Shown piece by piece: positions 22,837 to 34,292 of a stretch of 64,000 nt of DNA (position 1 is the first letter of the stretch; every line of letters starts with the position of its first letter). Origin of the DNA: Tricholomella constricta (taxonomy: Eukaryota > Basidiomycota > Agaricomycetes > Agaricales > Lyophyllaceae). Location of the stretch: assembly GCA_013368375.1 (NCBI GenBank), contig JAACJP010000030.1, positions 310,001 to 374,000 on the forward strand. Direction: 5' to 3'. The notes under the pieces were generated by a model. It saw nothing but the letters and a program-made list of their open reading frames with translations, had not been told where the DNA came from and made no database searches. A program made the translations under genes and the position numbers.

Positions 22837-25800
22837 TCACCGATTATCAAAGATCCCCCCAAGCCACCGCTCGTAATTAAAGGTGACGGGCAACCTGTCC
22901 CCATACCCGCCATCTTGGTACTGCGTGTGCCCGCGTTCGATGTACAGCACAAACTCCTTCGGCGGAAGCTCATCTTGCCAGTCCGACAGCTCTCCTGTCG
23001 CCGTGCGGATCGCCGTCGAGTACACCTCCAGATCCTTCCGCTCGCCCATTGTAGTGGGCGCATCCAGAAGCTCCTGGCACTGGTCGATGTATCTAGAGAT
23101 CATCCATTCTAAGTTTAGAACAATTTGCGTGAAGAGTAGGGACCTGAAAAACGGACCCTTGGTATTCTGCCTCCTCGGTTTCTGATACCGTCGGCTCCAA
23201 CAGCTGCTTCGCAATGAATTCAGTTGAATGCCGATCCAATTCGGGGACCATAGCGCTGCGCTTCGTATCTGGCCGCGCGATAGGCTTCCCGGGTGGTTTC
23301 TTGGGCGCCGAATTGGGGTGAGATGTGATCCATCGGCGTACGCCCTGTACGACACTAGACGCTCCGCATTAGTTGAGTAGTACAAAGTTCCAGGAGTACT
23401 CATTCCTTACCTGGGATGTCGGGGCCTAGTTCTATGCCCATGCGCCTCGAATGGACTATGATTTATATCCTTCGCCGTCTTTCTAGATGAATATGTACAC
23501 ATAATCATGAGCAATTATTCGAATTCCGCTTCCGAAGCGCGGCTACGCACCCAGGGAGTTTCAACGTGCTGTTCATGGAATAGGCGAAATGCTTTCCCAG
23601 AGACGTAAAAAGCAGCGGCCGATAGTATTCAACCCAAAAATCACCCTTCTGCTTCACATAGTCCCTGAGGGCCTTGTCGCATTCTTCCAGACGATATGGC
23701 GGCTCGAGATATTCTTCGTGGAACCACTTCTGGTAGCCGCCCCTCACAGGCGGATGTGTGATAGTGCGCTCGCCCTGGACGCCCAGAAAGAGGTTAATTG
23801 CCGTTTGCTTGTCTGCGTCTACAAATGGACGTAAGCAGGCAATTTCGCGCATAAAAAAATACAAGTGCTCACCAAGAAGGGAATTAGTATAGAAACGACG
23901 TATGTTCTCGATGATGTCCCGTGAGTGACTGTTCCAATGCGGCATCCGCCTATAGGTCTCCACTCGGTTGACTAGCGCACTTCCCGTATACTGAAGAGCG
24001 ACCGCTATCCCCCAAATTCCCCTCAGCGACAAACTCATATTACCTCGTCAAAAAGCACTCACTATCACCATGATCGTGGTACATCTCCGTCAACATATTC
24101 ACTGCGTCTGAGTCGAACGCTAGGTTGGGGTTATCCACGATCCCGAGGGCATACAGCTGATGGCCTAGCGCGCGCTTGCCGAACACAAACTGCGCAGCGT
24201 TCGTGCGGTCCAGGCAGTCAACACAGTTTGTCCGACATATACCATTCTGCAGCGAAATCGTATTTCGCCAGGGTGTCCTATCACGATGCAGGAGTATGAG
24301 CCACAAGACAAAGGACATGACCTGCGAAAGGGACTTACTCGCCCTCATTTTGAAGGAAGTGAGAAAATGGTTCGGAGCCGGAGTGAAAGAAGCTCGTCAT
24401 CTGTATGGACTCCTCCGCGATGTCCTCGAGGTAGCTGATCACGTCCTGCGTTTTCCTAGCCCAGTGCGTCAGCGATTTAAGCAATCAAATTCCGAGCGCT
24501 ATATCGTACTCTTTGTATGCGCGTGACATATCCCATGCTCGGTACACCATCTTCTTCTCACGCGGTAGAAACTGGTTGAGGTACCGGACACATTGTGTGT
24601 ACTCGTCGAGAAGTTTCGATTCTCTCGGCACGGGTTCTCGTCGCTTGATGAGGTTCAGAATCGTGATAGGTGCACCATATCGTTTGAAAAGGTCATCAAA
24701 ATGCCGCGAGGCCGCTGTATAGAATGGGTCCACTACGCTGACTACAAGGCGTAAGCCTACGGGTGAAATCAGGAAGAAAATGCAGAGCTCACTTTCTATT
24801 GGAGGCTTCGGACTCATACTGGTGGTCTCCTGAGTCCAGTATATAGGAATGCTCCCCCGATACTAATGGTTTCTTTAGAAGCCTTCAGCAAGGAATTAGA
24901 CGTGACCCACCTGAACATAGCTGGTATAATTCGGGCTCGGGCGACGGTCTGGGTGCTTGCTCGATTCTTCGCGACGCGCTGGGTAGTAGAAGGGAGTCGT
25001 CAACGCTTCCGCGACAATTTGCTCTGTCTCCACTTCGTTCGCGACGTTGCCCTGTAGATGCAAACAATCAGTTAATACTTGGAAGGCGTGTAAGAAGAGT
25101 TTGACCTCATCATTGACACCTCGCTTTAGATACCGGGCACCAGCGAAGTGCCGAGACCTCCGAGCGATCAAGGTAACAAAAACAACACGACCCAGGACAG
25201 TTAATTCTGGGATGGAGACGTCAGGAGACAGGATGGGAGGCACATGTGTTGACGTACTTGCTTGATCCACGTGTCCGTGCACCAGAGGTAAAAGCCAATG
25301 TGAGCTCAAAGACGGAATTTCCTGATTTGAGAAAGGTGTAGACATGAGATGGAAGTTCCAGGCGAATCGATCGGTGAATGGCCATTTGTCATCGAGTGGA
25401 CGACTAGATCCGGTGAGATTGTGCTGCAGCGTGGATGTAAGGTCATAGGTATAACTTATGCAACTGTCAGCTGAAGACTAGGGAGCACAGCATCCAGAAA
25501 CAGGCAGACCTAAAGTAGAAATTCTTGGACATGTCAACTTGTTTGAAGATGTTCATGAGACGTTGTTCTTCTGCAGGCTTCTCGACCTTGTGATTAAAGC
25601 AGACTGGAACAATGTCCGTGTTTTCGCAGTGGTAGAGATAATGCCCTCCGAGGAGCGCAACGACGGATCGTTTGGAGATGAGAACCATGTACCAACCAGC
25701 CGTAAACCGAATGAATCCTGAGGAGAGTCCATGTAAGTTGGTTATGAACTGCGAAAAGGACGTACCGGCGATCCCGAACACTACTCGAGCCTTACCCAGA

Positions 25801-26213
25801 CCACCCGAGGCGCGGTTCCCGTCATCCAACATCTTCAGCATTGCACTCATTTGCTTCCCACTGTACTCGGCTTCATCTTCTACGATTGTCAGTTCGTCTT
25901 GGGTGGTGCGGTCAATCTTGATGATGCGGTGTCTGGAGTCAGCAGCATTTGAGGCAATGATATAGAAACGCAAGCGGTTCTCATAAAGAATGAACTTGTT
26001 GAAGGCTGAATGTATGCGAGGAGGTTGCTTTGCAGGTACAGTAATGCAAACGTCGGGTGTCGCAGGCAGAGCGGGGTTTGGCTCGTCGGGAGTCATCACA
26101 TTGAAGTATGAATCTGAAAGAGGCACGGAACTGACGCTTTCTTCCCGCGTGCCGATCAATAGTAGATTCTGACTCCGACCTTTGAGTCCTCCCGACGTTA
26201 CTTTCGACTTCAT
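22837..26213 (-). CDS. FIG4: Sac1-domain polyphosphoinositide phosphatase FIG4
   Basis: Fourteen exons sum to 2655 bases (884 aa): 26213-25766, 25717-25510, 25454-25258, 25206-25106, 25051-24911, 24862-24793, 24741-24510, 24455-24339, 24277-24063, 24004-23873, 23818-23551, 23482-23411, 23354-23157, 23092-22837. Landmarks: [16 protein letters not shown] near the start, [13 protein letters not shown] (Sac1 motif), the catalytic loop [16 protein letters not shown] (Cys523, Arg529 of CX5R), and [23 protein letters not shown]4 removes the 5-phosphate of PI(3,5)P2 on the vacuole/late endosome and works in a complex with the Fab1/PIKfyve kinase and Vac14; the length fits the family. The C-terminal third (after about aa 735) is less conserved, and the exon at 23482-23411 was chosen by phase only. 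No break is seen. Confidence 0.92.
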
Positions 26214-26608
26214 TTCTAGGACTCAACGCACGAGCGAATTGAGAAGACGATGAATTGGATCCGACATAACGCCGTGGTCTTGTTCTCGCTAGCGTACCCG
26301 AAAACAGGAACCACGGCCTCTTCCTGCTTGACAGCATCCACTGAATTTCTCCTCTCCTGACAGCTTTGTCTCTCGCTGTGTATGCATAGTGTGACGACAT
26401 AATCAACAAAAAACTGATTTCCAAGTCTTCCACTGGCACTGGCAAGCTGTCTCGACTCTCAACGTTCTCCTTAAAACGCGGCCACGTGACCGCATCTGTA
26501 ATAACTCGTCGCGTTCGAACTTTGACCGCACCTATTCTTGATTCTTTACTCCCAGCATAAAGCCAAAACACATCCCTATTCAAAGACTTTCTATCACCTT
26601 GAATTACA
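26214..26608. promoter_or_regulatory. Divergent promoter region
   Basis: About 395 bases between the FIG4 start (minus) and the orphan gene (plus). No strong TATA box is visible. Upstream of 26609 there is CCCAGCATAAAGCC (26550-26565), a weak TATA-like site. Confidence 0.4.
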
Positions 26609-27220
26609 ATGCACTTCTCTACAATCTTGCGTGGCTTGACCAACATCCACACCACCCGCCCCATCCCCGGAAGGCATGATCCTACTGCTTTTCCCACTAC
26701 CCCTATCCTTCATTCCTCTCCTGGCCCTCACCCCTTCTCCGTCCACTGGTGGGACGCCAACACTGTCGGGGTCATTGGAGTAATTTCCCCAACGCCCCAA
26801 GAATTCTCAACCACCTCCGGGGCGTCGTACCCATTTGATTTCGAGGGGACTCTCACATGGTCAAACATCGCCGACTCCGAGAGCGATTTCGACACCCTCA
26901 TATCCCAACGTTCCTCCCTTTCCACCGACTCTGTAGACTCTTCGGCGTCCACGTCCTCATCTTCAACGCTAGACCTGCTCGACAAATATGACTTCCCCTT
27001 TACCGTCGATGGAGAAATGGGCGTTTTCGGGGATGCAGGACAATTGAAGAGGGTTTTGACCATCACCAAAGCTGTGGGCGCCGCCAAACGCGATCGTCGG
27101 AGAAGCGAATGCAAGGCTGCATACGACGCCGAACCCCTTGCACGCTGGCGCCGCGCGCATAGTGACCACGTTGATCACATCCTCAACTGCATCATAGAGG
27201 AAGATGAAGAAGAAGATTAG
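26609..27220 (+). CDS. Orphan acidic/serine-rich protein
   Basis: A single open frame of 203 aa from ATG 26609 to TAG. The first 60 residues are Pro/His-rich (RPIPGRHDPTAFPTTPILHS), the middle is a serine-rich acidic tract (SLSTDSVDSSASTSSSSTLD), a basic patch follows (AAKRDRRRSECKAA), and the tail is EEDEEED. No signal peptide, membrane segment or known domain. The uninterrupted frame and composition favour a real gene in a genome where 200-codon frames are not common outside exons, but I cannot name a function. The first hairpin repeat begins 56 bases past its stop, so the repeat array may be part of its 3' UTR. Confidence 0.55.
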   Translation: MHFSTILRGLTNIHTTRPIPGRHDPTAFPTTPILHSSPGPHPFSVHWWDANTVGVIGVISPTPQEFSTTSGASYPFDFEGTLTWSNIADSESDFDTLISQRSSLSTDSVDSSASTSSSSTLDLLDKYDFPFTVDGEMGVFGDAGQLKRVLTITKAVGAAKRDRRRSECKAAYDAEPLARWRRAHSDHVDHILNCIIEEDEEED

Positions 27221-27275
27221 AGATGGATGAGGAGGAGATGGAGTAGTGGGGAGGAGGACTAGGACATTTAGACGT

Positions 27276-29060
27276 GACCGTCGCGGGCGACGGTCCATGG
27301 ACAAGTTATGTATGGCTAACATATACCCTCTATCTTTATTTTTACAGGTCACCAACCCCCCCCCCCCCTCTTCGCTGCCCCGATACCTCAAGACTCGCCG
27401 CCTTGCCGCCTGCGCATTGCACTCTCGAAAAAGGACAGTCTATACCATGCCCCTTTTGATGCCAATTTTCTAACCTCTATCTTCTAGCATCGCCCCTCCC
27501 CACCCAGCCCCACCCATCAGCCCTACCCCTTCAAGTGTTCCGACTGATTATGTAGTATTAGAGTACCTAGAGCACAGACGTGACCGTTGCGGGCGACGGT
27601 CCATGGACAGTTGTGTATGGCTAACACATACCCTCGTATCTTTGTTTTCACAGGTCATAAACACTTTTTGCCCCTGCTGCCCCCCCCCCCCCTCGCTGCC
27701 CCGCGCCCCGCCCGCCTCGAACCGCCCCGTACTGCCACCTCCGAATTGCACTCACGAAAAAAAGACAGTCTATGCCATGCCCTTTTTGATGCCAATCTTC
27801 TAACTTCTGATTTCCAGCGTCGCCCCTCCCCACACAGCCCTACCCAACCGTTGCGGGCGACGGTCTATGGACATTTTGTATGGCTAACATATACCCTCGT
27901 ACCTTTGCTTTCACAGGTCGTAAACGATTTTTGCCCCTGCCCCCCCCCCCTCGCTGCCCCGCACCCGCCCGCCTCGAACCGCCCGTACTGTCGCCTCCGA
28001 ATTGCACTCACGGAAAAAGACAGTCTATACCATCCCCCTTTTGATGCCAATCTTCTAACTTCTGATTTCCAGCGTCGCCCCTCCCCACCCAGCCCTACCC
28101 AACCGTTGCGGGCGACGGTCTATGGACACTTTGTATGGCTAACATATACCCTCGTACCTTTGTTTTGACAGGCCATAAACACTTTTTGCCCCCCCCCCCC
28201 CCCTCGCTAGCCCCGCGCCCCGCCCGCCTCGAACCGCCCATACTGCCGCCTCCGCATTGCACTCACGAAAAAGGTAGTCTATACCATGCCCCTTTTGATG
28301 CCAATCTTCTAATCTTTATCTTCTAGCATCGCCCCTCAAAGGCTCCTAGACAACATATGTGACCGTTGCGGGCGACGGTCCATGGACAGTTATGTATGGC
28401 TAACATATACCCTCGTATCTTTATTTTCACAGGTCAAAACTTCCCCCCTCGCTGCCCCGAAACCTCCCTATCTCGCGACCCGCCCGCCTCGAACCGCATC
28501 GTACTGCCGCCTCTGCATTGCACTCACGAAAAAGGACAGTCTATATCATGCCCCTTTTGATGCCAATCTTTCTAACCTTCATCTTCTGGCATCGCCCTTC
28601 AAAGGCTCGCTGGTGCGCGCATACGATCAACATATAATCTCATAATTTCCTTCAGCATTTCAGATCGACCGCTTATTCGCCCCCGGCCCACGCCCACCCC
28701 TTTACAAGCCCCGATACTCAAGCCTTTACGCCCTTGCCACTTTGACCGTACGCCCCACCCAGCCCCACCCATCAGCCCTACCCCCTCAAGAGTTTCGACT
28801 TATCACATAGTGTCTCAGAGTACCTAGAGTACAGACGTGACCGTTGCGGGCGACAGTCCATGGAGAATCGTGTATGGCTAACCTATACCCTCATGTCTTT
28901 AAATTCACAGGTCATAAACACTCTCTGCCCCTCGCCTCCCCTCGCTGCCCCGCGCCCCGCCCGCCTCGAACCGCCTCGTACTGCCGCCTCCGCATTGCAT
29001 TCTCGAAAAAGGACAGTCCATACCATGCCCCTTTTGATGTCTTTCTCTAATTGTTATTTT
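27276..29060 (+). repeat. Six-copy array of hairpin-headed repeats
   Basis: Copies start at 27276, 27582, 27846, 28101, 28361 and 28839 (spacing 306, 264, 255, 260, 478). Each begins with GACCGTCGCGGGCGACGGTC or a one- to two-base variant: two 9-base arms round GG. TCCATGGA, itself a palindrome, or TCTATGGA follows. Then come TATGGCTAACATATACCCTC, a TTTTCACAGGTC block, a run of C (up to 14), CGCCTCGAACCGCC, GCATTGCACTCACGAAAAAG and GCCCCTTTTGATGCCAATCT, ending near TCTAACCTCTATCTTCTAG. A longer outer block (CACCCATCAGCCCTACC...GAGTACCTAGAG) precedes copies 2 and 6 and recurs near 29245. In variant copies the arm changes C to T, which keeps a G-U pair in RNA. No protein family is encoded. Confidence 0.8.
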
Positions 29061-30525
29061 CTAGCATCGCCCCTCAAAGGCTCGCTGCTGCGCTCGTACA
29101 ATTGATAAATAATCTCATAGTCTTTTCTTGTTCTCCAGATCGTCCGCTTATCCCCCACCTCCTTCCTTACTACCCCTTTACAAGCCCCGATTCTCAAGCC
29201 TCTACGCGCTTACCACTTTACCCGTACGCCCAGCCCTTCCCCCCAGCGCCACCCATCAGTCCTACCTCAAGGGTTCCGACCGGCCACGTAGTGTTAGGTG
29301 CCTCCTGCTCTTCTTACTCCCCAAAGACGTCGCCGCTCAAGCACAGTCTGTTTCGCCACTCCCGTCCAACGCACGCGACCACAATCCAGGTCTTCCAATG
29401 GGGATCGTAGTAGCGATGTGGCAATAAATAACCTATGTCTCTTCATACTTCATACTACAGTCGCAAACTTCAAGCCCATCAGCTCTCCGACTCCTCGTCA
29501 ACTCTCATCCCGCCTCGTCGCCTGCCCCTAGGCCCGGCGAAGACTCCGGCAACAGCTCGGGTACGGTAATTCATAGGACTGTGTACGGTTTTCGAAATTT
29601 AGGAACACCCTCCCACCAATTGCTGAAGGCCGTCCTCCGCTCGCAGGCGTCAATTTACACCGCCTCCGTAATCGTAGCGTGCAATCTAAAGATGCTCGAG
29701 ACTGTCATCCACTTTCGCTTTTGTTTCATCGGTGGTTGCGGGGAGACCGGATCAGAGTGCGGGCAGGGGAAAGGTGCGGTTTACCGAATTTTCGATGATT
29801 TTTTCTCCCATGTTCTACAGCTAGATTGGGGGGGGGACACAAGGACGACTGGGCGAATACCACCAGGAAGGGAACGTGGATGACGGGGGCCGGCTGTTCG
29901 TCGTTGCGTAAACTTAATATCCTGAGTTATATAATAGCTAACTTCGGGGCGACAGGACAACATAGCGACAGGACGATATGATGACAGTGAGCCGTGGACG
30001 AAGGACGAGGAACGCCAGAGGACGACATGCGAAACAGGGACTACAGCGCTCAATATAACGTAGGGCCCTACTTCTAATAAAGGCGGGAAAATGTATGTGT
30101 TGTGTCTTTAGTCTCTTCGTTGATTTCATAAACAGCTTGGAGGCAGGGACGAGAGGACGGCGATGGACGACAGGCGATTCGGCGACTAGGCGCAAGATAA
30201 AAGCTCTCAAAGGTAAGGCGGGCGATTATTCTACTCCGTTGCAAAGTCTTAAATTTTCAGTCAGACACATTCGATATGCAGAAAAGGGCGGCGGCGATAC
30301 GAGTATATCAACAGAGGATGCGCTCCAGTAAAAAAGAGTCGCCAATTAGGGTCTATTGAATAAGGACTTTACATGTATATCGCAATATTTGGAGTGAAGG
30401 TAGTGACTGTGTAACTGGATATCGAAACTGTCGTGTATCTGGGAGTACATAGGGTTGTGATTCTCGTCATTCATCAGCGATCACGCTCCTCGAGTTGTCG
30501 CAAACCCTGGGGGGCGTGAGCATGC
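29061..30525. other. Gene-poor stretch after the repeats
   Basis: A decayed piece of the outer repeat block lies at about 29240-29300. Beyond that, ORFs are short and unconvincing. A G-run occurs at 29828-29836. Nothing else supported. Confidence 0.45.
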
Positions 30526-30980
30526 CTAATGAGAGGAACTTTTACCGTTCCAATTGAGAAGGCTGCTATCCTTTGAGACCTGCGATGGAGGCACGGGGGC
30601 TTTGGCCAAATCAGCATCACCGGTCACCCCACATACAGCTAAACATACGGTGCATGGTGGCTGGTTTTTTGCTCGTGTTGCCAGTACCTTGGGTTTTGCC
30701 AGTATTTGCTGGAGCCTTGGCTGCACTCTGGCCGCCGTCCCAGTTGTTGAGTGAGCTCTCTCTCGAGAGTTGGGATGGGTGAACAGGAGCTGTGTGTCGC
30801 ATGCCAGTCAGTCATTGAGCCTAAGTGCGAGAAGGAGCACGGCGTACCATGAAGCGGGTCGTTGTGCCTTGCGCCACGGACGCCAAGCCTTTGCTCGGCA
30901 GTGATTGGGGCGCCGAGAGTTGCGTATGTGGCGGCAGCTACGATGAGCAAAGGGAGGCCGATGACCAAGGTAAACTTCAT
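30526..30980 (-). CDS. Small secreted protein with a duplicated motif
   Basis: Exons 30980-30848, 30789-30637 and 30599-30526 sum to 360 bases (119 aa). Signal peptide MKFTLVIGLPLLIVAAATYA, then TLGAPITAEQRLGVRGARHN. Two copies of one motif occur about 45 residues apart: APVHPSQLSRESSLNNWDG and SPVPPSQVSKDSSLLNWNG (consensus PVxPSQ-hydrophobic-S-K/R-D/E-SSL-x-NW-D/N-G). Between them is an Ala/Gly/Thr-rich basic spacer with a KK pair. The second intron is only 37 bases; if it is not spliced the frame ends at 30617 and the second copy is lost. The repeat supports splicing. No family recognised; a processed repeat peptide is one idea. Confidence 0.6.
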
Positions 30981-31314
30981 GGGTGGATGATTGAGTGGGT
31001 AGGTGAACTGACCAGCAGATGAAGGATGCGAGCAGGGAATCGAGGACTTTTAAGACATATGAACAAAGGGCTGTGACTGATGCCGCGATTGATGGGGCCA
31101 GAAGCGGCGCCTAGTGGCGCGAACTCAATGAATGGCAGCCTTAGGATTAGTAGAATGATAGATGGTCGTGGCTGCCTCCATAACATTGTTACTACCAAAC
31201 CTGATGTGCTCGAGAACAGCAGCAACGATTGCGCCAACATCGCGATTCCCTACATCATGATAATCATGGCTAATGCAGAGCATTGGGCAGTGCATCCTTG
31301 AGATCGTATCCCTC
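30981..31314. other. Intergenic
   Basis: The promoter of the small secreted gene (minus) and the 3' end of the first reductase. Nothing distinct seen. Confidence 0.4.
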
Positions 31315-32622
31315 TCAAATCTCCCCTTTCCACTCTTGCAGGGGGAGACAGTCACCTGGTGGCATCATGCCGAGCGGGTGACGCGCTCCCAAAACCTCGG
31401 CGGACTCGACCACGGCGCGGATTGCCTTGACGTCGTCCGCGCTTAATGGGATCTCGGCACCGTGCGCATATTCCTCGAGGCGCACAACATTGCGAATGCC
31501 GGGAACTGGAACGACTTGTGCATGGAGGGCGTAGGTCAGGTGGAGTGTTGGACAGAGGTGAGATATGGCTCACTGTTCGGATGTTCGGCGATAATCCAGG
31601 CCAGCGTTATTTGGCTGGTGGTTGCATCGTGCTTCCTTCCGATCCTTTGGAGCTCGTCGACGACGCGAAGGTTCTTGGGGAAATTCTCAACAGAGAAACG
31701 GGGCGCGAGGCGGCGGAAGTCGGTTTCTTCGAAATCGTCAGGTGAACGGAATCTGAAAATGATGCATCAATAGATGCTGTATTATTAATTGGAGTTCAGT
31801 GCCGAATGTGCTCACCTTCCAGTAACAAGGCCACGTGCGAGCGGAGAGCACGCGACGATCCCAATGCCAGCTTCATTGATCGCGTCAATGAAGCCGGCCT
31901 TCTCGACGTATAGTTCGAAGGGGCTAAATTCCATTTGCGCGGCAATTACCTTCTCCCCGATGCCTTTGACTGCCCGTGCGCGCTTCAGCGTCGCGATGCT
32001 CGGCTCCGAAAGCCCAATCCACCTGAGCTGTCCGCTCTCGACGAAGGGTCGCAGTGTTTCAAGGACGATCTCAATGGGGACCTCGGGGTCGACGCGGTGT
32101 TGATAATACAAATCGATGTATTCCGTGTGTAGCTTCGCCAGCGACTTGTGGAACTGGTTCCGTATGTAGGAAGGCTTGCTGTTGGGCTTGCTGAACTCGG
32201 TCCCCTCCTCTAGATTCCTGGCACCAAACTTTGTGGCGAGAAAGATTTCGGAGCGCCGTCCAGTTTGGGAGAACCATTTGCCGAGGAGAACTTCGCCTGG
32301 AAATGCAAGGAAAGACTTGGTAAGCGGGGAGGAAGGCATCATTCTCGGAAGAGGTATGCGTACTGGTACCGTAGATGTCGGCTGTGTCCCAGAAGGTCAT
32401 TCCGCGATCGGCTGCGTACGTTAACGTCGCAAAGGACTCGTCATCGTCGCTCTGGTCGTACAAATCCCCCATTCCTACGATTATCCAAACCTTGACATGA
32501 GTAATTTGGACCTAGAGCCGGTTGGACATGGAAACAAACATACCCATTGCTCCTAATGCAATAGCACTGACGGTGGGACCATTCTTCCCGAGTTTGCGTG
32601 TGGGGAGAGCTTTGGGCGACAT
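31315..32622 (-). CDS. Aldo-keto reductase, copy 1
   Basis: Five exons (32622-32544, 32474-32364, 32296-31816, 31752-31574, 31514-31315) encode 349 aa, normal for the Yak/AKR13-like branch. Landmarks: KLGKNGPTVSAIALGAMG, GMTFWDTADIYGTSEVLLG (catalytic Asp and Tyr), ATKFGARN (catalytic Lys), DLYYQHRVDPEVPIE (catalytic His), WIGLSEPS, and VPVPGIRNVVRLEEY (NADPH 2'-phosphate binding). Such enzymes reduce aldehydes and ketones with NADPH in the cytosol; the substrate cannot be told. Copy 2 lies 284 bases upstream with the same length, phases and splice positions, so the pair arose by tandem duplication. The copies have diverged clearly (for example LEEGTEFSKPNSKP against LETKVHKANSKP), so the event is not recent. 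Confidence 0.9.
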
Positions 32623-32905
32623 GTTTGGTTTGAAGAGATCGGTGGGTGAAGAGAGTGTATGTATTTTATTGAGGCCGGTGCCAGGTTTTACATTTGTCAC
32701 CAATGCAATCAGCCGCCGCGTCCTCAAAGTCGAACCTGTGCTGTTAGTACCACGGCAATGAGCTCAAACCGCTTGTACAAATGTTTGCGGCCGAAGAACG
32801 AACGACTGACGTGTGTCACACGTCTCTCCAACATACCACTGGTTTATCGCCTCGATAACCGAGGTACAATACATCCATCATACCAAAGCTCATATATACT
32901 CCTTC

Positions 32906-34167
32906 TTAGTCCTCTCCTTTCCACTCAGACAGCGGAATGCAATCGCCTTTGACCGTTGCCATCATCGCCGGCTGATATCTCTCCCCAGCCACCTCAGCAG
33001 CCTCCACGACTGCGCGGATCGACTTCACGTCTTCTGGTGCCAGCGTTATCTCTGCGGCATGGGCGTTCTCCTCGACGCGGTCGACACTGCGGATGCCCGG
33101 GATAGGAATAACTCGCGTACCATAATCAGGATGCGGCGAAGAGCACGCGAAAGGTTAGCAACGCACATCTCTCGTGCTCAGCCAGAATCCAGGCAAGAGC
33201 AATCTGGCTTGTAGTGGCGTTGTACTTGTCCGCAAACTTTATTAGCTCGTCGACGATCTTGAGGTTCTTGGCGAAGTTTTCCTCTGAGAATCGCGGTAGC
33301 ATCTTCCGGTAGTCCCCTTCGCCGAAGTCTGCAGGAGAGTTGAACCTGTTGGGCTTCAACATCAAAATCAACTATCCGACACGCGTCGTTATTGACCTTC
33401 CCGTGACCAAACCACGCGCAAGGGGCGAATATGCCACCACTGCCATACCAGCTTCGTCTATCGCGGCCGAGAATCCGGTCTTCTCAACGGAGAGCTCAAA
33501 GGGGCTGAATTCCATCTGGGCTGCGATTATCTTGTCGCCAACGTCCTTTACACCTTTTGCGCGCTTCAGGGTTGCAATACTGGGCTCCGATAAGCCGATC
33601 CATTTGATCTGCCCGCGCTCAATGAACGGTCGCAGGGCGTCGAGGACGACCTCGATGGGGACGTCGGGATCGACGCGGTGCTGGTAGTACAGGTCGACGT
33701 AGTCTGTTTGGAGTTTCGCGAGAGATCGTTGGAATTGACGTGCGATGTACGACGGTTTGCTGTTGGCCTTATGGACTTTGGTTTCGAGATCGAAAGCACC
33801 GAACTTTGTCGCGAGGAATATCTCGGAACGGCGACCTGTCGCATTGAACCACTGGCCGATAAGATCCTCACCTGGGAGTGGACGTGTGGATGCGGATACG
33901 ATGAAGACAGTATGAGCTTACTGTGACCGTAGATATCGGCGGTGTCCCAGAAGGTGATTCCACGGTCTGCAGCGTGTGTTAGTGTGGCGAGAGATGCCTG
34001 ATCGTCGCTTTTGCCGTAGAAGGCGCCCATGCCTGATGTGAAGTTGACCATGAGAACAAGAGGGTTCATTGGCTGTTATACGACACACCCATGGCTCCTA
34101 GGCCTATGGCACTGACAGAGGGTCCATTCTTTCCGAGTCTGCGTGTAGGTATGGCTTTAAGGGACAT
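32906..34167 (-). CDS. Aldo-keto reductase, copy 2
   Basis: Five exons (34167-34089, 34032-33922, 33871-33397, 33345-33167, 33111-32906) encode 349 aa. Landmarks: RRLGKNGPSVSAIGLGAMG, GITFWDTADIYGHSEDLIG, ATKFGAFDLETKVHKANSKP, DLYYQHRVDPDVPIEVVLDA, WIGLSEPSIATLKRAK, SPLARGLVTGRFNSPADFGE, FIPIPGIRSVDRVEEN. All four catalytic positions (Asp, Tyr, Lys, His) are present. The fourth intron is taken as 33166-33112, with a TGCTAAC-type branch sequence. A fragment highly similar to its exon 3/4 region sits at 35025-35411. The gene looks functional and is the likely parent of that fragment. Confidence 0.9.
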
Positions 34168-34292
34168 GATGGAGAGAAACTTCAACGACGAGGGAGGTAT
34201 TTATCGATCTGCCATGGGCGTGGTCGAAATTCGCGAAATTGTCGGGGTGTCATTGGCTTGTGGATTGGCTGTCCTCTGATCATGAGAGCTGC

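Noticed and set aside
27587..28168. A 193-codon plus-strand ORF in the repeat array
   Set aside because: It spans two repeat units and long C-runs, and its open frame follows from repeat composition. No motif, and the neighbouring copies do not keep the frame.
27276..28858. CRISPR-like array
   Set aside because: Spacing of 255-478 bases and shared spacer content do not fit CRISPR, and the genome is eukaryotic.
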